This document shows positions 24,836-34,488 of a stretch of DNA of 64,000 nucleotides, in pieces. The stretch is from NCBI GenBank assembly GCA_024104275.1, contig JAGGHK010000002.1:109993-173992 (forward strand). Reading direction: 5' to 3'. Every line of letters begins with the position of its first letter. The first letter of the stretch is position 1. The DNA is from Bifidobacterium sp. (GTDB lineage Bacteria > Actinomycetota > Actinomycetes > Actinomycetales > Bifidobacteriaceae). Under the pieces are notes generated by a model. It was not told the origin of the DNA and did not search any database. It saw only the letters and a program-made list of their open reading frames with translations. The translations under genes were made by a program, and so were the position numbers.

Positions 24836-26572
24836 TCAACGCTTCGAGGCATCGTCCGTCGAGGTCTGCTTGGCCAGACCGAAGGAGATGATGAACGCGA
24901 TGATGGCGAGCACCAGCGCAAAGGTGAAGCCCCAGCGCGAGCCGGTGACGAAGGCCATGGCCTTGCCGCCGGAGTGGGAGGCGGCCTGGCCGGCACCCAA
25001 CAGAATCGTGGCGACGGCGGTGATGACCGCGCCGAGCACCTGCTGCATCGTGTTGAGGATAGTGGAGCCGTCGGTCGAAAGATGCTGCGGCAGCGAGGCG
25101 AGCGCGGAGGACTGGGCCGGGCTCATGGCCATCGGGATGCCGATCATCAGGATGACGTGCGCGCAGATGATGTATGCCACGGAAGTCGACGGGCCTGCCA
25201 GCATCAGCAGGACGACGCCGATCATGGAAAGCACCAATCCGCCGCGCACGAGCCATTTCGCGCCGACGATGTCGTAGAGACGGCCGGCGAACATGGAGAC
25301 CAACGCATTGACCACGCCGCCTGGCAGCATGACGAGGCCGGTGAGCGCGACCTTGACGCCGAGGCCGTTCTGCAGTTCCTGAGGCATCAGGTACATCGTC
25401 GCCAGCGTGATGCCGAAGTTCATCATCACGATGAGCGCGCCGACGGTGAACTGGCGGATGCCCAGCGCATGCAGGTCGATGACCGGGTTGCTCATGTGCA
25501 GCTGGCGGTAGCTGTAGCAGGCGATGGCCGCGATGCCGACCACCAAAATGGCGATAACCGGCAGCGAGAAACCGAAATCGCTGATGAGGCTCACGCCGAG
25601 TACGAACCCGCCGAAGCCCAAAATCGAGGTGATGCAGGAAAGCGCGTCGATATGCGGCTTGGTGAGCTTGTATGCGTTGACCATCCAGATCGAAGCGCAA
25701 ACGAACGCGACCAACGCGATGGCGGCGAAGAAGAAGAAAATCGCACGCCACGAGAACGCGCCAATCAAGCCGCCGGCGAGGGTCGGGCCGATGGCCGGGG
25801 CAAACATGACCACAAGACCCGCGGTACCCATAGCGGCACCGATTTTGTTCAAGGGGAAGACCTCAAGGATGACGGAGAACATCATCGGCAGCGCCAAACC
25901 TGTCGAGATGCCCTGAATCATACGGCCCGCAAGCAGCACGCCGAACGAAGTACCGGGCGCGAAACCTGAAATCAAGGAGCCCACGAAGAACATCGCCAGC
26001 GCGAACAGCAGCAGGGGCTTCGACGGAATCCACTTCAAGAGCAGGCTGGTGAACGGCAGCACGATGCCGATGACGAGCATGTAGCCCACCACCATCCACT
26101 GCGCGGTGCCGGAACCGATATGGAAGCTCGTCATCAGGTCGGGCAGCGCGATGTTCATTGCGGTTTCGCTGAGCATGCCGAGGAACGCGCCAAGGTAAAG
26201 GCCAAGCATCGTCAGATTCGGATGCTTCACATCCACGCGTGCCTTCAACGGGTTGCGCTCTCCCGAAGCTGAGTCATTATGACCGGTATGTGGTTGCTCC
26301 GTCACGTCATTTTGATGTAACAGCGACGTTTTCGCGTCACTTTGCGATGACAGCTCATCCGCCGTAAGCGGTTTCACATCGGCAACTTTCTGCGCCGATT
26401 GCGCCAGACTGCCTGTGGGCGACAAAGGCGCCTCACGCTTCCTCGCCGACATCGAAGCATTGCTCCTTTTGTGCGCAGACGCTTTCGCGCTTCCGTTTTG
26501 CTGCGACATCCCGTTTTCAGACGCAGTAGACCTAGACATGGCAGAGCCCATGTTTTTCTTTCTCCATTTCAT
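24836..26572 (-). CDS. MFS drug exporter, DHA2 (EmrB/QacA) type
   Basis: This is a 578-residue multidrug:proton antiporter with about 14 membrane segments from residue 120 on. It begins the membrane part with MLGLYLGAFLGMLSETAMNIALPDLM (two blocks), and has the loop region QWMVVGYMLVIGI and the motif C-like GPTLAGGLIGAFSWRAIFF (about 264-282), typical of DHA2. The first 115 residues are a long Ser/Ala/Lys-rich cytoplasmic extension; a shorter product from a later ATG is possible. No regulator is adjacent, and substrates cannot be predicted. Confidence 0.88.
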   Translation of the reverse strand: MKWRKKNMGSAMSRSTASENGMSQQNGSAKASAHKRSNASMSARKREAPLSPTGSLAQSAQKVADVKPLTADELSSQSDAKTSLLHQNDVTEQPHTGHNDSASGERNPLKARVDVKHPNLTMLGLYLGAFLGMLSETAMNIALPDLMTSFHIGSGTAQWMVVGYMLVIGIVLPFTSLLLKWIPSKPLLLFALAMFFVGSLISGFAPGTSFGVLLAGRMIQGISTGLALPMMFSVILEVFPLNKIGAAMGTAGLVVMFAPAIGPTLAGGLIGAFSWRAIFFFFAAIALVAFVCASIWMVNAYKLTKPHIDALSCITSILGFGGFVLGVSLISDFGFSLPVIAILVVGIAAIACYSYRQLHMSNPVIDLHALGIRQFTVGALIVMMNFGITLATMYLMPQELQNGLGVKVALTGLVMLPGGVVNALVSMFAGRLYDIVGAKWLVRGGLVLSMIGVVLLMLAGPSTSVAYIICAHVILMIGIPMAMSPAQSSALASLPQHLSTDGSTILNTMQQVLGAVITAVATILLGAGQAASHSGGKAMAFVTGSRWGFTFALVLAIIAFIISFGLAKQTSTDDASKR

Positions 26573-26775
26573 TCCCGCGTCTTATCACCATTTAGGTCGC
26601 GCGGGAGATTCGTATATCGCGCATTCAAGCGCATTCCATTATGCAAGGGTGACGCAGGAACGCGTCTACTTTCTATTGAAGGAACCCCTCATATTCCAAA
26701 GCGAGACCTTATTATTAGCACCTCGCTGGACAACGCTGTTACGCCGCATGCAGAAATCGGGATCAAGGCACGAAA

Positions 26776-26808
26776 AAACCTCCGACGCCGAACGACGTAC
26801 GGAGGTTT
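26776..26808 (-). terminator. Terminator of rpmB
   Basis: AAACCTCCG (26776-26784) pairs with CGGAGGTTT (26800-26808). On the minus strand it ends with six T, 27 bp past the rpmB stop. Confidence 0.88.
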
Positions 26809-26834
26809 GAAAATTGCTTTCGCTACTTGCTTTT

Positions 26835-27029
26835 TCACGCAACCACGCGCTGAACCTTGCCGGCCTTAAGGCATTTGGCGCACACACGAATGCGGACGTT
26901 CTGTCCGTCGATCGTGGTGCGAACCGGCTGGAGGTTCGGGTTGAAGGTGCGCTTATTGCGGATATGTGAATGCGAAACGCTGTAACCGGTCTGCGGTCCC
27001 TTGCCGCACACTGCGCAACGAGCTGCCAT
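26835..27029 (-). CDS. rpmB: 50S ribosomal protein L28
   Basis: This 64-residue L28 starts [22 protein letters not shown] chose the ATG at 27029 because the upstream frame has no L28 similarity. Cysteines C5, C8 and the VCAKC pair (about 52-55) show the zinc-ribbon form. It also carries [10 protein letters not shown] and the C-terminal AGKVQRVVA. It stands alone between its own promoter region and a strong terminator. Confidence 0.95.
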   Translation of the reverse strand: MAARCAVCGKGPQTGYSVSHSHIRNKRTFNPNLQPVRTTIDGQNVRIRVCAKCLKAGKVQRVVA

Positions 27030-27785
27030 AATGGACTCCCTATACTGTTTTGACTTGCAAGTCTTGATGCCGTCATTCTGCGTTTTGGCGCACAACAGCG
27101 ACACACAACTTACCAAGTATACAACCGGGGCCGACCAAGGGCAACTGCCTTCCACTTTCGATTACATTGAACGGACTGAATGTCAAGATGAACGGCTCGG
27201 CGATCGCGGCGAAAAATAATTTTATCCGCGAATAGGCTGTCTAATTTATTATAAATTCGGCCTGTAGCATATTTTTTTGAATCGTTTTTTTAAAAATTTT
27301 CCGCACATTCTCATCAAAAATAACATTAATAATATACATTACAATGTTTTTATTCTATTAATGTTGCTATTTGCATTGCGAATATACGATGAACAGCCAA
27401 GCACATTCGCAGTCTCAATAAATGGGACCGAAGTTTTATGCAGCTGTCAGCCAAGAACACGGCGCACTTGGCACAAACAGCCCGAACGCGACAGACAATT
27501 TTCTGCATTCATCATGGCTTTTTAACCGTTCAACCTCAAATACCAACCGCTGGTAACGTTTCACATTCCACGATTATGTCAATAGCAATACTTCAATTAC
27601 GTCAAATCAGAAACAGCAAAACTTACGATTTCATTTGACATAAAACATCGTTTTTCGCTCCAACACGACAGCTAAAACAGACGGCTTTCAACAATATGCG
27701 AAATAAACATAATATTCATACGGTGCCACCTGTTACCCGTCCAATCTCCTTGCCGAAGATCGCAAGATTTCAAAGCCGACCCGGT
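27030..27785. other. Long AT-rich intergenic region
   Basis: These 756 bp contain no gene I can support. The first part holds the promoter and leader of rpmB and includes a perfect 12-bp palindrome GACTTGCAAGTC (27052-27063) about 25 bp before the start. A weak dyad CGCGG...CCGCG surrounds AAAAT-A-ATTTT at 27205-27230. From about 27230 to 27720 the sequence is clearly AT-rich compared with the flanks. The short plus-strand open frames there lack ribosome sites. Confidence 0.5.
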
Positions 27786-29159
27786 TTAGATCCCGGTCAA
27801 AGGCAGAACAACCGTCGGCGATCCCGCCTTATAGTCCCCGAGATGTACCGGTTCGCCGTCATCGGATACCCGGAAAAGACTCAGGTTGTCGCTGACCTCG
27901 TTGGCCACGACGAGCATGTTGCCTATGGCCTTGATATGCCGCGGGCGCTTGCCGCCACTGGAGACACCGCGACCTTCCCAACCGCGCTCCCCTTCCGGGG
28001 CCAGGCGGCTCAGCTTTCTGCCGTCCCAATACAAGGTCACCATACGCTCGGAACCACGTAGCCCGACGTAGACGAAACCGCGAGAGAACGGCGAGACCGT
28101 GCTGTCTTGGGTTTCATCCGGATTGGCGAGGCAAAAGGCGTCAGGCACAAAGGCCAGAGAAGCGGCCTGATCTGGGTGATCCCCCTTATCCCCGCCAAGG
28201 TCGACGGTCTGCGAGACCCAGAATTCTTCGCTCTGCCCTTTATCTTTATGCCTACTAACAGCATTTTCGGTATTGCCGGCACGAGAAGAATCCAAACCGA
28301 CAGGCTCAAGGATGGTCACGGTGCATCCCCACTCATCGACGACGGCGATACGCCAGTCGCCGCTGACGCCGAACTCACCGGAAGGCCCCGGCAAAACATG
28401 CATATCGCGTGGGCCGGTGCCGGGTGCAAGCGAAACAAAGCCGGTACGAACCAGACGCGAACCTTCCCAGCGATGGATGTAGATGCGGTCGACCCCCAGA
28501 TCGGTGGTCAGTACGCGCCCATCAACCAAAGGAAGAATCCAATGGGCATGCGGTCCCTCCTGCGCCGGCAACGGACCATGATGCTCCGGGTCCCCATGAA
28601 GCACCTGCGCCACCGTGCCCAGCACATCGCCAGCGCCAATCGGCAGAACGCAAACCGTGCCATCTGCGTAGTCAGCGGTCACCAAATGACGGCCAAGCTT
28701 GGGGTCAACGGCAATCGCCGCATGGGTCGGGCCGGACTTGGCAGGCAACTTCACCCGCGATATTTCCTCGAGTCTCGGCTCGTCGCCTGCGGCTGAACCA
28801 TCACTCGAACTGTCGCTCGAACCCGATTCCTTATATATAAGTCGCAGTGAGGCCACCTCATCGGTGTCCTCAAGAACCGCGAAAACCGTGTCACCTTCAC
28901 GCAGCAACCAGGAGGGGGAAGGAATATCCGAAGCAACGCCAGCGGAAATAATCGCCGGCAAATCGCCCGACATCTTGCTCTCGGGAATTTCTCCTTCGAC
29001 TTTGACGGAAACCGAGTCTGTCAAAGACTTGTTTACGTCAAAGGTTTTCATGTCCATAGAATTAGGCATCCTCAACACATAGCATTCGACACCTTTGCTC
29101 TGTTCGTGATGTAACGAACCAAAACCGCCTACCAGCAATTGATAACCTTCGATATTCAT
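27786..29159 (-). CDS. Beta-propeller lactonase family protein (6-phosphogluconolactonase-like)
   Basis: This is a 457-residue protein of the YbhE/Pgl lactonase family, a seven-bladed propeller. Family features are GPTHAAIAVDPKLGRHLVTADYADGTV (two blocks, about 160-186), APHAHWI-type segment GPHAHWILP (about 221-229), TGPRDMHVLPG (about 266-276), GKRPRHIKAIGNMLVVANE (about 408-426) and SDNLSLFRV. In bifidobacteria such proteins could hydrolyse 6-phosphogluconolactone, but the fructose-6-phosphate shunt makes that role uncertain. No signal peptide is visible. It is divergent from the TetR gene at 29449. Confidence 0.85.
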   Translation of the reverse strand: MNIEGYQLLVGGFGSLHHEQSKGVECYVLRMPNSMDMKTFDVNKSLTDSVSVKVEGEIPESKMSGDLPAIISAGVASDIPSPSWLLREGDTVFAVLEDTDEVASLRLIYKESGSSDSSSDGSAAGDEPRLEEISRVKLPAKSGPTHAAIAVDPKLGRHLVTADYADGTVCVLPIGAGDVLGTVAQVLHGDPEHHGPLPAQEGPHAHWILPLVDGRVLTTDLGVDRIYIHRWEGSRLVRTGFVSLAPGTGPRDMHVLPGPSGEFGVSGDWRIAVVDEWGCTVTILEPVGLDSSRAGNTENAVSRHKDKGQSEEFWVSQTVDLGGDKGDHPDQAASLAFVPDAFCLANPDETQDSTVSPFSRGFVYVGLRGSERMVTLYWDGRKLSRLAPEGERGWEGRGVSSGGKRPRHIKAIGNMLVVANEVSDNLSLFRVSDDGEPVHLGDYKAGSPTVVLPLTGI

Positions 29160-29218
29160 ATTTTCAATCTATCGCGCTTAATTGTTCACCTCAACTGTAA
29201 AAGCGGATTTTTAATTAA

Positions 29219-29234
29219 TGTGATATTCGTCACA
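29219..29234. promoter_or_regulatory. CRP-like palindrome TGTGA-N6-TCACA
   Basis: TGTGATATTCGTCACA exactly fits the TGTGA-N6-TCACA half-sites bound by CRP/GlxR-type regulators. It lies in the AT-rich 289-bp gap between two divergent genes, about 60 bp upstream of the lactonase start. Whether the host has such a regulator is not visible here. Confidence 0.5.
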
Positions 29235-29448
29235 TTTTAATTTATGATATTGCAAATAATCGAGTAAAGAAATAGATTATATCTTGGATTTAACTAGATT
29301 AATATGCACTTGCATATTTATACTGGAAAGCCGAAAAATTGTCTCTACGCGATAATCGTAATTTAATGAAAATCGTCAACCGTTATCCTTTAGAATCAAT
29401 ACAGAAATTCTTCACATAGAATTTTCTCAATCATCAGGAGGCATCAGA

Positions 29449-30243
29449 ATGTCTAGACCCCGACAAGACTCAAATCAATTGCCGGCTACGACGCGCATGG
29501 AGAATGCGTTCTGGAAGTTGCTTGAGGAGCGGGATTATCCCAAAATCACCGTCACTGACATAGTCAATCTGGCGGGCGTCAACCGTAACTCTTTCTACTA
29601 CCACTACTGCAAGCTCAACAATCTCGCCGAAACCGCGGTCCAGCACGCCGTCGAAGGAATCAGCAGGGCTCTGCCCGAGTTCACCATCGACCCGGCCAAA
29701 GCGTGGAACGGCATCGTCATGCAGCTCGTCGGCGTACCGGCCAACCGCGTTTATCTTGACCGCATCGCGCTGACGGTAAGCTCTCACGGCTCCCCGTTCC
29801 TGCTCTTCACGGTGCACGACGCGATCCGCGACGGCTTGATCGAGTGGCAGCACCTCGATCGCGACATGAACATCACCCAGAATTGCCTTTTGGAATTCTC
29901 GGTGGGCGGTCTGCTCTCGATTTCCGCTAAGTGGCCCAAGCTTTCCAAGGAGACGACGGTCGAACAGTGGAGCAATTTCGACGCGGCTGTGGTCGCTCGT
30001 ACGCTCTACATGGCTGTTTCCGGCGACAGCATGCCCGGCTTCTGGGTGCAGGTGTTCCGCAGCGCGCTCGAGAAGGGCGACAGCTCGCTACTCAAGAGCA
30101 TCGCAGAAGCCGAAAGCCAAGACAAGGATTTCAAGCATGAGGTTGATGCCCTGCTTGATGACCTTCACACTATGCAGCATCAACATGCCGACGGTTTCAG
30201 GGGGAACGCCGCGCTTATGGGTGGCATCAGCCACACCGCTTGA
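29449..30243 (+). CDS. TetR/AcrR-family regulator
   Basis: This is a 264-residue TetR-type repressor. The N-terminal helix-turn-helix is ITVTDIVNLAGVNRNSFYYHYCKLNNL (about 34-60), with the typical NRNSFYYHY recognition segment. The C-terminal ligand domain (about 70-250) has no recognised specificity. A strong AGGAGG site precedes ATG 29449. It is divergent from the lactonase gene and 56 bp upstream of the MscS gene, which it may control, but no clear operator was identified apart from the CRP-like site at 29219. Confidence 0.87.
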   Translation: MSRPRQDSNQLPATTRMENAFWKLLEERDYPKITVTDIVNLAGVNRNSFYYHYCKLNNLAETAVQHAVEGISRALPEFTIDPAKAWNGIVMQLVGVPANRVYLDRIALTVSSHGSPFLLFTVHDAIRDGLIEWQHLDRDMNITQNCLLEFSVGGLLSISAKWPKLSKETTVEQWSNFDAAVVARTLYMAVSGDSMPGFWVQVFRSALEKGDSSLLKSIAEAESQDKDFKHEVDALLDDLHTMQHQHADGFRGNAALMGGISHTA

Positions 30244-30299
30244 TTCTTGTTTTCAGCCGGTCCGACAGGTCGAAGCCTACGGGGGTAAGCTAAAGCCTT

Positions 30300-31052
30300 A
30301 TGGAAACATTGCTGGACTGGCTCAAGGCGCACGATAGTCGCATCCTATTTCTGGTTATCGTGCTCGCCATCGCCTTTGTGACTACCAAAGCCGTTTCGCG
30401 ATGGCTCAAAAAACTTCTCAATCATTCCGGCATTCCCAATGCGTCGATTTTCGTCAACCTTTCTTTGGTGGCGATCTGGACCATCGCCGTGGCCATGGTG
30501 CTCCAGCCTGTTTTCGGCATCAACCCGACCACCATCGTCACGGCGCTTGGCGTCGGCGGCGTCGCTATTTCGCTGGGTTTGAAGGACACCATAGCCAACA
30601 TCATCTCCGGATTCGGACTGATGATCGGCCATGTCATTCACCCTGGCGACCATGTGCGCATCCAAAACATCACCGGCACCGTCGAGGACATCACTTGGCG
30701 GCAAACGGTGGTGCGCGAACGCAATGGCAATCAGCTCATCATCCCCAATTCGGTGCTCAACACCTCTTCGCTGGAACGTCTTACCCGTGAGGGGGAGGCG
30801 TGCGTCAGCGTCGCTTTCGCAGTGAAACCGGGCACCGATATCAAGATGGCGGCCAAGCGTATAGCAGGTGTGCTCAAAGCGGCTACCGTCGACCTCACCG
30901 ACCGCAAAAACCCTCCGCAAATCAACTTCACCGGCTTCTCGGCCGACGGGGTTCAGGGCGAAGCGCTCCTTTTTGCCAATCCCGATATCAATCAGGACAG
31001 GGTGCGCGATTGCGCCGTCCGTGCGTTGGCCAAAGAGGACTTTATTATCTGA
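30300..31052 (+). CDS. Small-conductance mechanosensitive channel (MscS family)
   Basis: This is a 250-residue MscS-type channel that releases solutes on hypo-osmotic shock. Membrane segments are seen at about 14-30, 52-70 and 78-100. The pore-lining helix region is ATALGVGGVAISLGLKDTIANIISG (about 82-104, shown in part) with the Gly/Ala packing typical of TM3. The beta domain has GDHVRIQNITGTVEDITWRQT (two blocks, about 115-135) and IIPNSVL. The length is short for MscS (286 in E. coli) but fits small actinobacterial forms. It ends just before the 62-bp-period hairpin pair. Confidence 0.9.
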   Translation: METLLDWLKAHDSRILFLVIVLAIAFVTTKAVSRWLKKLLNHSGIPNASIFVNLSLVAIWTIAVAMVLQPVFGINPTTIVTALGVGGVAISLGLKDTIANIISGFGLMIGHVIHPGDHVRIQNITGTVEDITWRQTVVRERNGNQLIIPNSVLNTSSLERLTREGEACVSVAFAVKPGTDIKMAAKRIAGVLKAATVDLTDRKNPPQINFTGFSADGVQGEALLFANPDINQDRVRDCAVRALAKEDFII

Positions 31053-31103
31053 ACCTGGCTGCAACACTGCAACATCACGTTTCGTTTTTCTCACTCACCG
31101 CCC

Positions 31104-31215
31104 CGCGTCGGAAAGCAGAATCAAACGGGCGTTATTCTGCTTTTCAACGCAACAAGCGACAAAGCCGCGTTCAAAAGCAGTATTTCGGGACCTATTTTCT
31201 GCTTTCCGACGCGGT
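31104..31215. repeat. 62-bp-period hairpin array (family 3, 2 copies)
   Basis: Two consecutive hairpins contain GAAAGCAGAAT/ATTCTGCTTT-type arms. AAAGCAG occurs at 31113 and 31175, and CTGCTTT at 31138 and 31200, both steps exactly 62 bp. The outermost arms CCGCGTCGGAAAGCAGA (31104-31120) and its perfect complement (31199-31215) also pair, so the dyads lie 31 bp apart. It sits between the convergent mscS and CPBP genes and may act as a terminator (TTTT at 31216-31219). The sequence is unrelated to the CTTGGCGCGCCAAG family. Confidence 0.9.
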
Positions 31216-31241
31216 TTTGCGGGACTCTGATGGCGCAACCG

Positions 31242-32855
31242 TCAGCTGGCGAACAGCGCCATAATCATCTCGAGAACGCACAGCACGATGAAAACGACGA
31301 TGCCGGGATTGCCGAGCACCGTCTTGACCCGCGTGCCTCTGGGCAGTTCCTCAGGTGCACGATAGAACACCAGCTTCTTGCGCTCGAGGATGGCAACGAC
31401 AATGCCGACGATGAACATCACGATGTCGAAGATCAGGTAAATCAGGAACGGCGTGACTTCACCGCCATGCCCCGCCGCGAACGCCTTCTTCATACCGCCG
31501 ACGATGTCGCTGTTGACCGCATTCGCTGTGGACTTGCTCATGGCCAGGAACGTCATCTGCGGCAGGAACCCGCCGAAGAAATTGAACGTCATATGCATGG
31601 CGATGGTATAGCGCAGCTTGCCGGTGCGCACGTAGGCGTAGGCCAGCAGCAGGCCGAAACCGAAGGCGTAGAAGAACTGGAACAGGTTGCCGTGGAACAT
31701 GCCAAAGGCGAAGGCGGAAAGCAGGATTGCGGTTTTCTCGCCATATTGCTGGGTGTGGTCAATCAGCAGGCGACGGAAGAGCCATTCCTCGAAAATCGGG
31801 GCGATGATGACGGTGAACAGCAACAGGCTCACCGGGTCAAGGCTTTGCGTCAGCTCATCGATGCTGTTCTGAGCCTTCCCGTTGGAAAACAGATCCGAAA
31901 GAATACTGCCGATGAAATTGCCGATATCCGCAAGCGGGAACGACATCGCCATGAGCGACAGAAACATGCCGATGCCCATATCACTCGTCTTGCGCTTCAC
32001 CTTCGGCATCGAACGGAAAATGAGCAACGAAAGCGGGATGGCGATGACATAGAGCGGCCCGTTGCCCATCAGCAGTTCGGCCCACATCGGGAGTTTCTTC
32101 GGGTTGATGAACACGGTCGAAAGCTGCGAAATGCCCAACGCAAGAACGTTCCAGACCAGAATCACCATGGCCAAGGTGAAGCCGATATTCGAGAAACGCT
32201 TGCGGGCGTTGGCCAGCCAGCGAGACATTGCCGCCCGCCAAGGAGAGATGGGCCGGTACCAGTAGTTGTTGGAAGCCGGACGCGCATATTGAGGCTGCTG
32301 GGCATACGGAAGCTGCGACGGATATTGGTATTGCGTTCCGTTCTGATATTGGGGCTGGGGCTGCTGGGCTTGATACGGCTGATACTGAGACTGCGATCCG
32401 AACCGCTGCGCCTGATAGGAAGAATATTGGTAATCCTGATATTGCGGTTGCGGATATTGCTGCGCCGAGTATTGGCCAGGCTGCTGGTATTGCGGCTGGG
32501 ATTGGTGCGGCTGATACTGCTGGTATTGCAGCTGGGATTGAGGCGCTTGATACTGAGGTTGTGAATAACCAGACTGCGGCCGGTATGCCTGGTACGACTG
32601 CGGCTGAGTCTGCTGATATGGCTGGCCTTGATATTGGGCTGAGTATGTCTGAGGTCGATACGTCGGCTGAGCCGGTTGATCCGGCTGAGATTGGGGTTGC
32701 TGCCCGAATGGCTGACGTTGCTGCGGAGAATATTGCTGATAGCGAGCTTCAGGCTGCGTTTGACTCGGCCGATCTCGAGACTGCCGCGACGAAGCCGATC
32801 CCTCGTGTTCGACCGATTGCGGGGTTTGTTCTTCGGAACGGTTATCGTCGTTCAT
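31242..32855 (-). CDS. CPBP-family intramembrane glutamic endopeptidase with Q/Y/P-rich N-terminus
   Basis: This protein has about 537 residues, counting from ATG 32855 (a GTG 12 bp upstream is the alternative). About residues 15-205 form a striking low-complexity tract of Tyr-Gln-Pro repeats (YQxYQxQQ type). Then follow about eight membrane segments. The CPBP/Rce1 motifs are complete: EEWLFRR (EExxxR), FGMFHGN (FxxxH) and HMTFNF (HxxxN/F). CPBP proteins are linked to prenyl-protein processing, bacteriocin immunity or anti-sigma cleavage; which applies here is unknown. The Gln-rich cytoplasmic arm is unusual. Confidence 0.88.
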   Translation of the reverse strand: MNDDNRSEEQTPQSVEHEGSASSRQSRDRPSQTQPEARYQQYSPQQRQPFGQQPQSQPDQPAQPTYRPQTYSAQYQGQPYQQTQPQSYQAYRPQSGYSQPQYQAPQSQLQYQQYQPHQSQPQYQQPGQYSAQQYPQPQYQDYQYSSYQAQRFGSQSQYQPYQAQQPQPQYQNGTQYQYPSQLPYAQQPQYARPASNNYWYRPISPWRAAMSRWLANARKRFSNIGFTLAMVILVWNVLALGISQLSTVFINPKKLPMWAELLMGNGPLYVIAIPLSLLIFRSMPKVKRKTSDMGIGMFLSLMAMSFPLADIGNFIGSILSDLFSNGKAQNSIDELTQSLDPVSLLLFTVIIAPIFEEWLFRRLLIDHTQQYGEKTAILLSAFAFGMFHGNLFQFFYAFGFGLLLAYAYVRTGKLRYTIAMHMTFNFFGGFLPQMTFLAMSKSTANAVNSDIVGGMKKAFAAGHGGEVTPFLIYLIFDIVMFIVGIVVAILERKKLVFYRAPEELPRGTRVKTVLGNPGIVVFIVLCVLEMIMALFAS

Positions 32856-32902
32856 ATTGCGGCACACGCCCTCTCAGACTATTGATCAACCTATTATGTT
32901 TA

Positions 32903-32977
32903 TCCATTATATGAATGGAATACCTAATACTATTTATAGCTACGTTATCTATATTAAATTAAAATTAATACTATTTA
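32903..32977. promoter_or_regulatory. AT-rich control region upstream of CPBP gene
   Basis: It holds the inverted repeat TCCATT-N5-AATGGA (32903-32919) and two copies of AATACTATTTA (32926-32936 and 32967-32977, 41 bp apart). On the minus strand TATAAT (complement of 32906-32911) lies inside the inverted repeat, suggesting a repressible promoter for the CPBP gene. This is an inference. Confidence 0.45.
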
Positions 32978-32987
32978 ATATACAAGT

Positions 32988-34136
<1,149 letters not shown>

Positions 34137-34488
34137 ATTCCCTCGCTTTGCTTGGTCCAAAACCGAATCTGAACCCAAGCGTACACGGCAGGCAGGCGAC
34201 ACTCCGAAGCCCACTGCTCTCATTCACAAAGCCGATGCAGACCCGGCGCACGTACGTTGACTGGTGGATAGATTTGCTTTTGCCAGATGCATGATAATTC
34301 CATTAGTCACGGCAGAACCAATCATCAGGATTTGGTGGCTTTTAAAGCTCTTATCTGGTGAGGCCACAACTGATAAGGGACATTCTATGAGCTCCTTCTT
34401 TTTATGCCACAGGCCCCGGCGCTTTTGCAACTAAGCACCGGGGCCGAGGTTTATATAGTGACGACTTTACGCACAGCAGCGCAAGGCG
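34137..34488. other. Intergenic region ddl/gpsA with GC-rich hairpin
   Basis: These 352 bp contain no gene. A strong hairpin at 34412-34445 (GGCCCCGG...CCGGGGCC, 12 of 13 pairs when extended) lies just past the gpsA stop but has no long T-run on either side. The rest is the leader of ddl. Confidence 0.55.

Noticed and set aside
24566-25969. Plus-strand ORF of 467 codons
   Set aside because: It is antisense to the MFS exporter, and its Asp/His/Arg-rich composition is that of a shadow frame.
31230-32564. Long plus-strand ORF of 444 codons
   Set aside because: It is the antisense shadow of the CPBP protease gene. Its composition (His/Gln/Arg then Leu/Arg runs) mirrors the repeats on the other strand.
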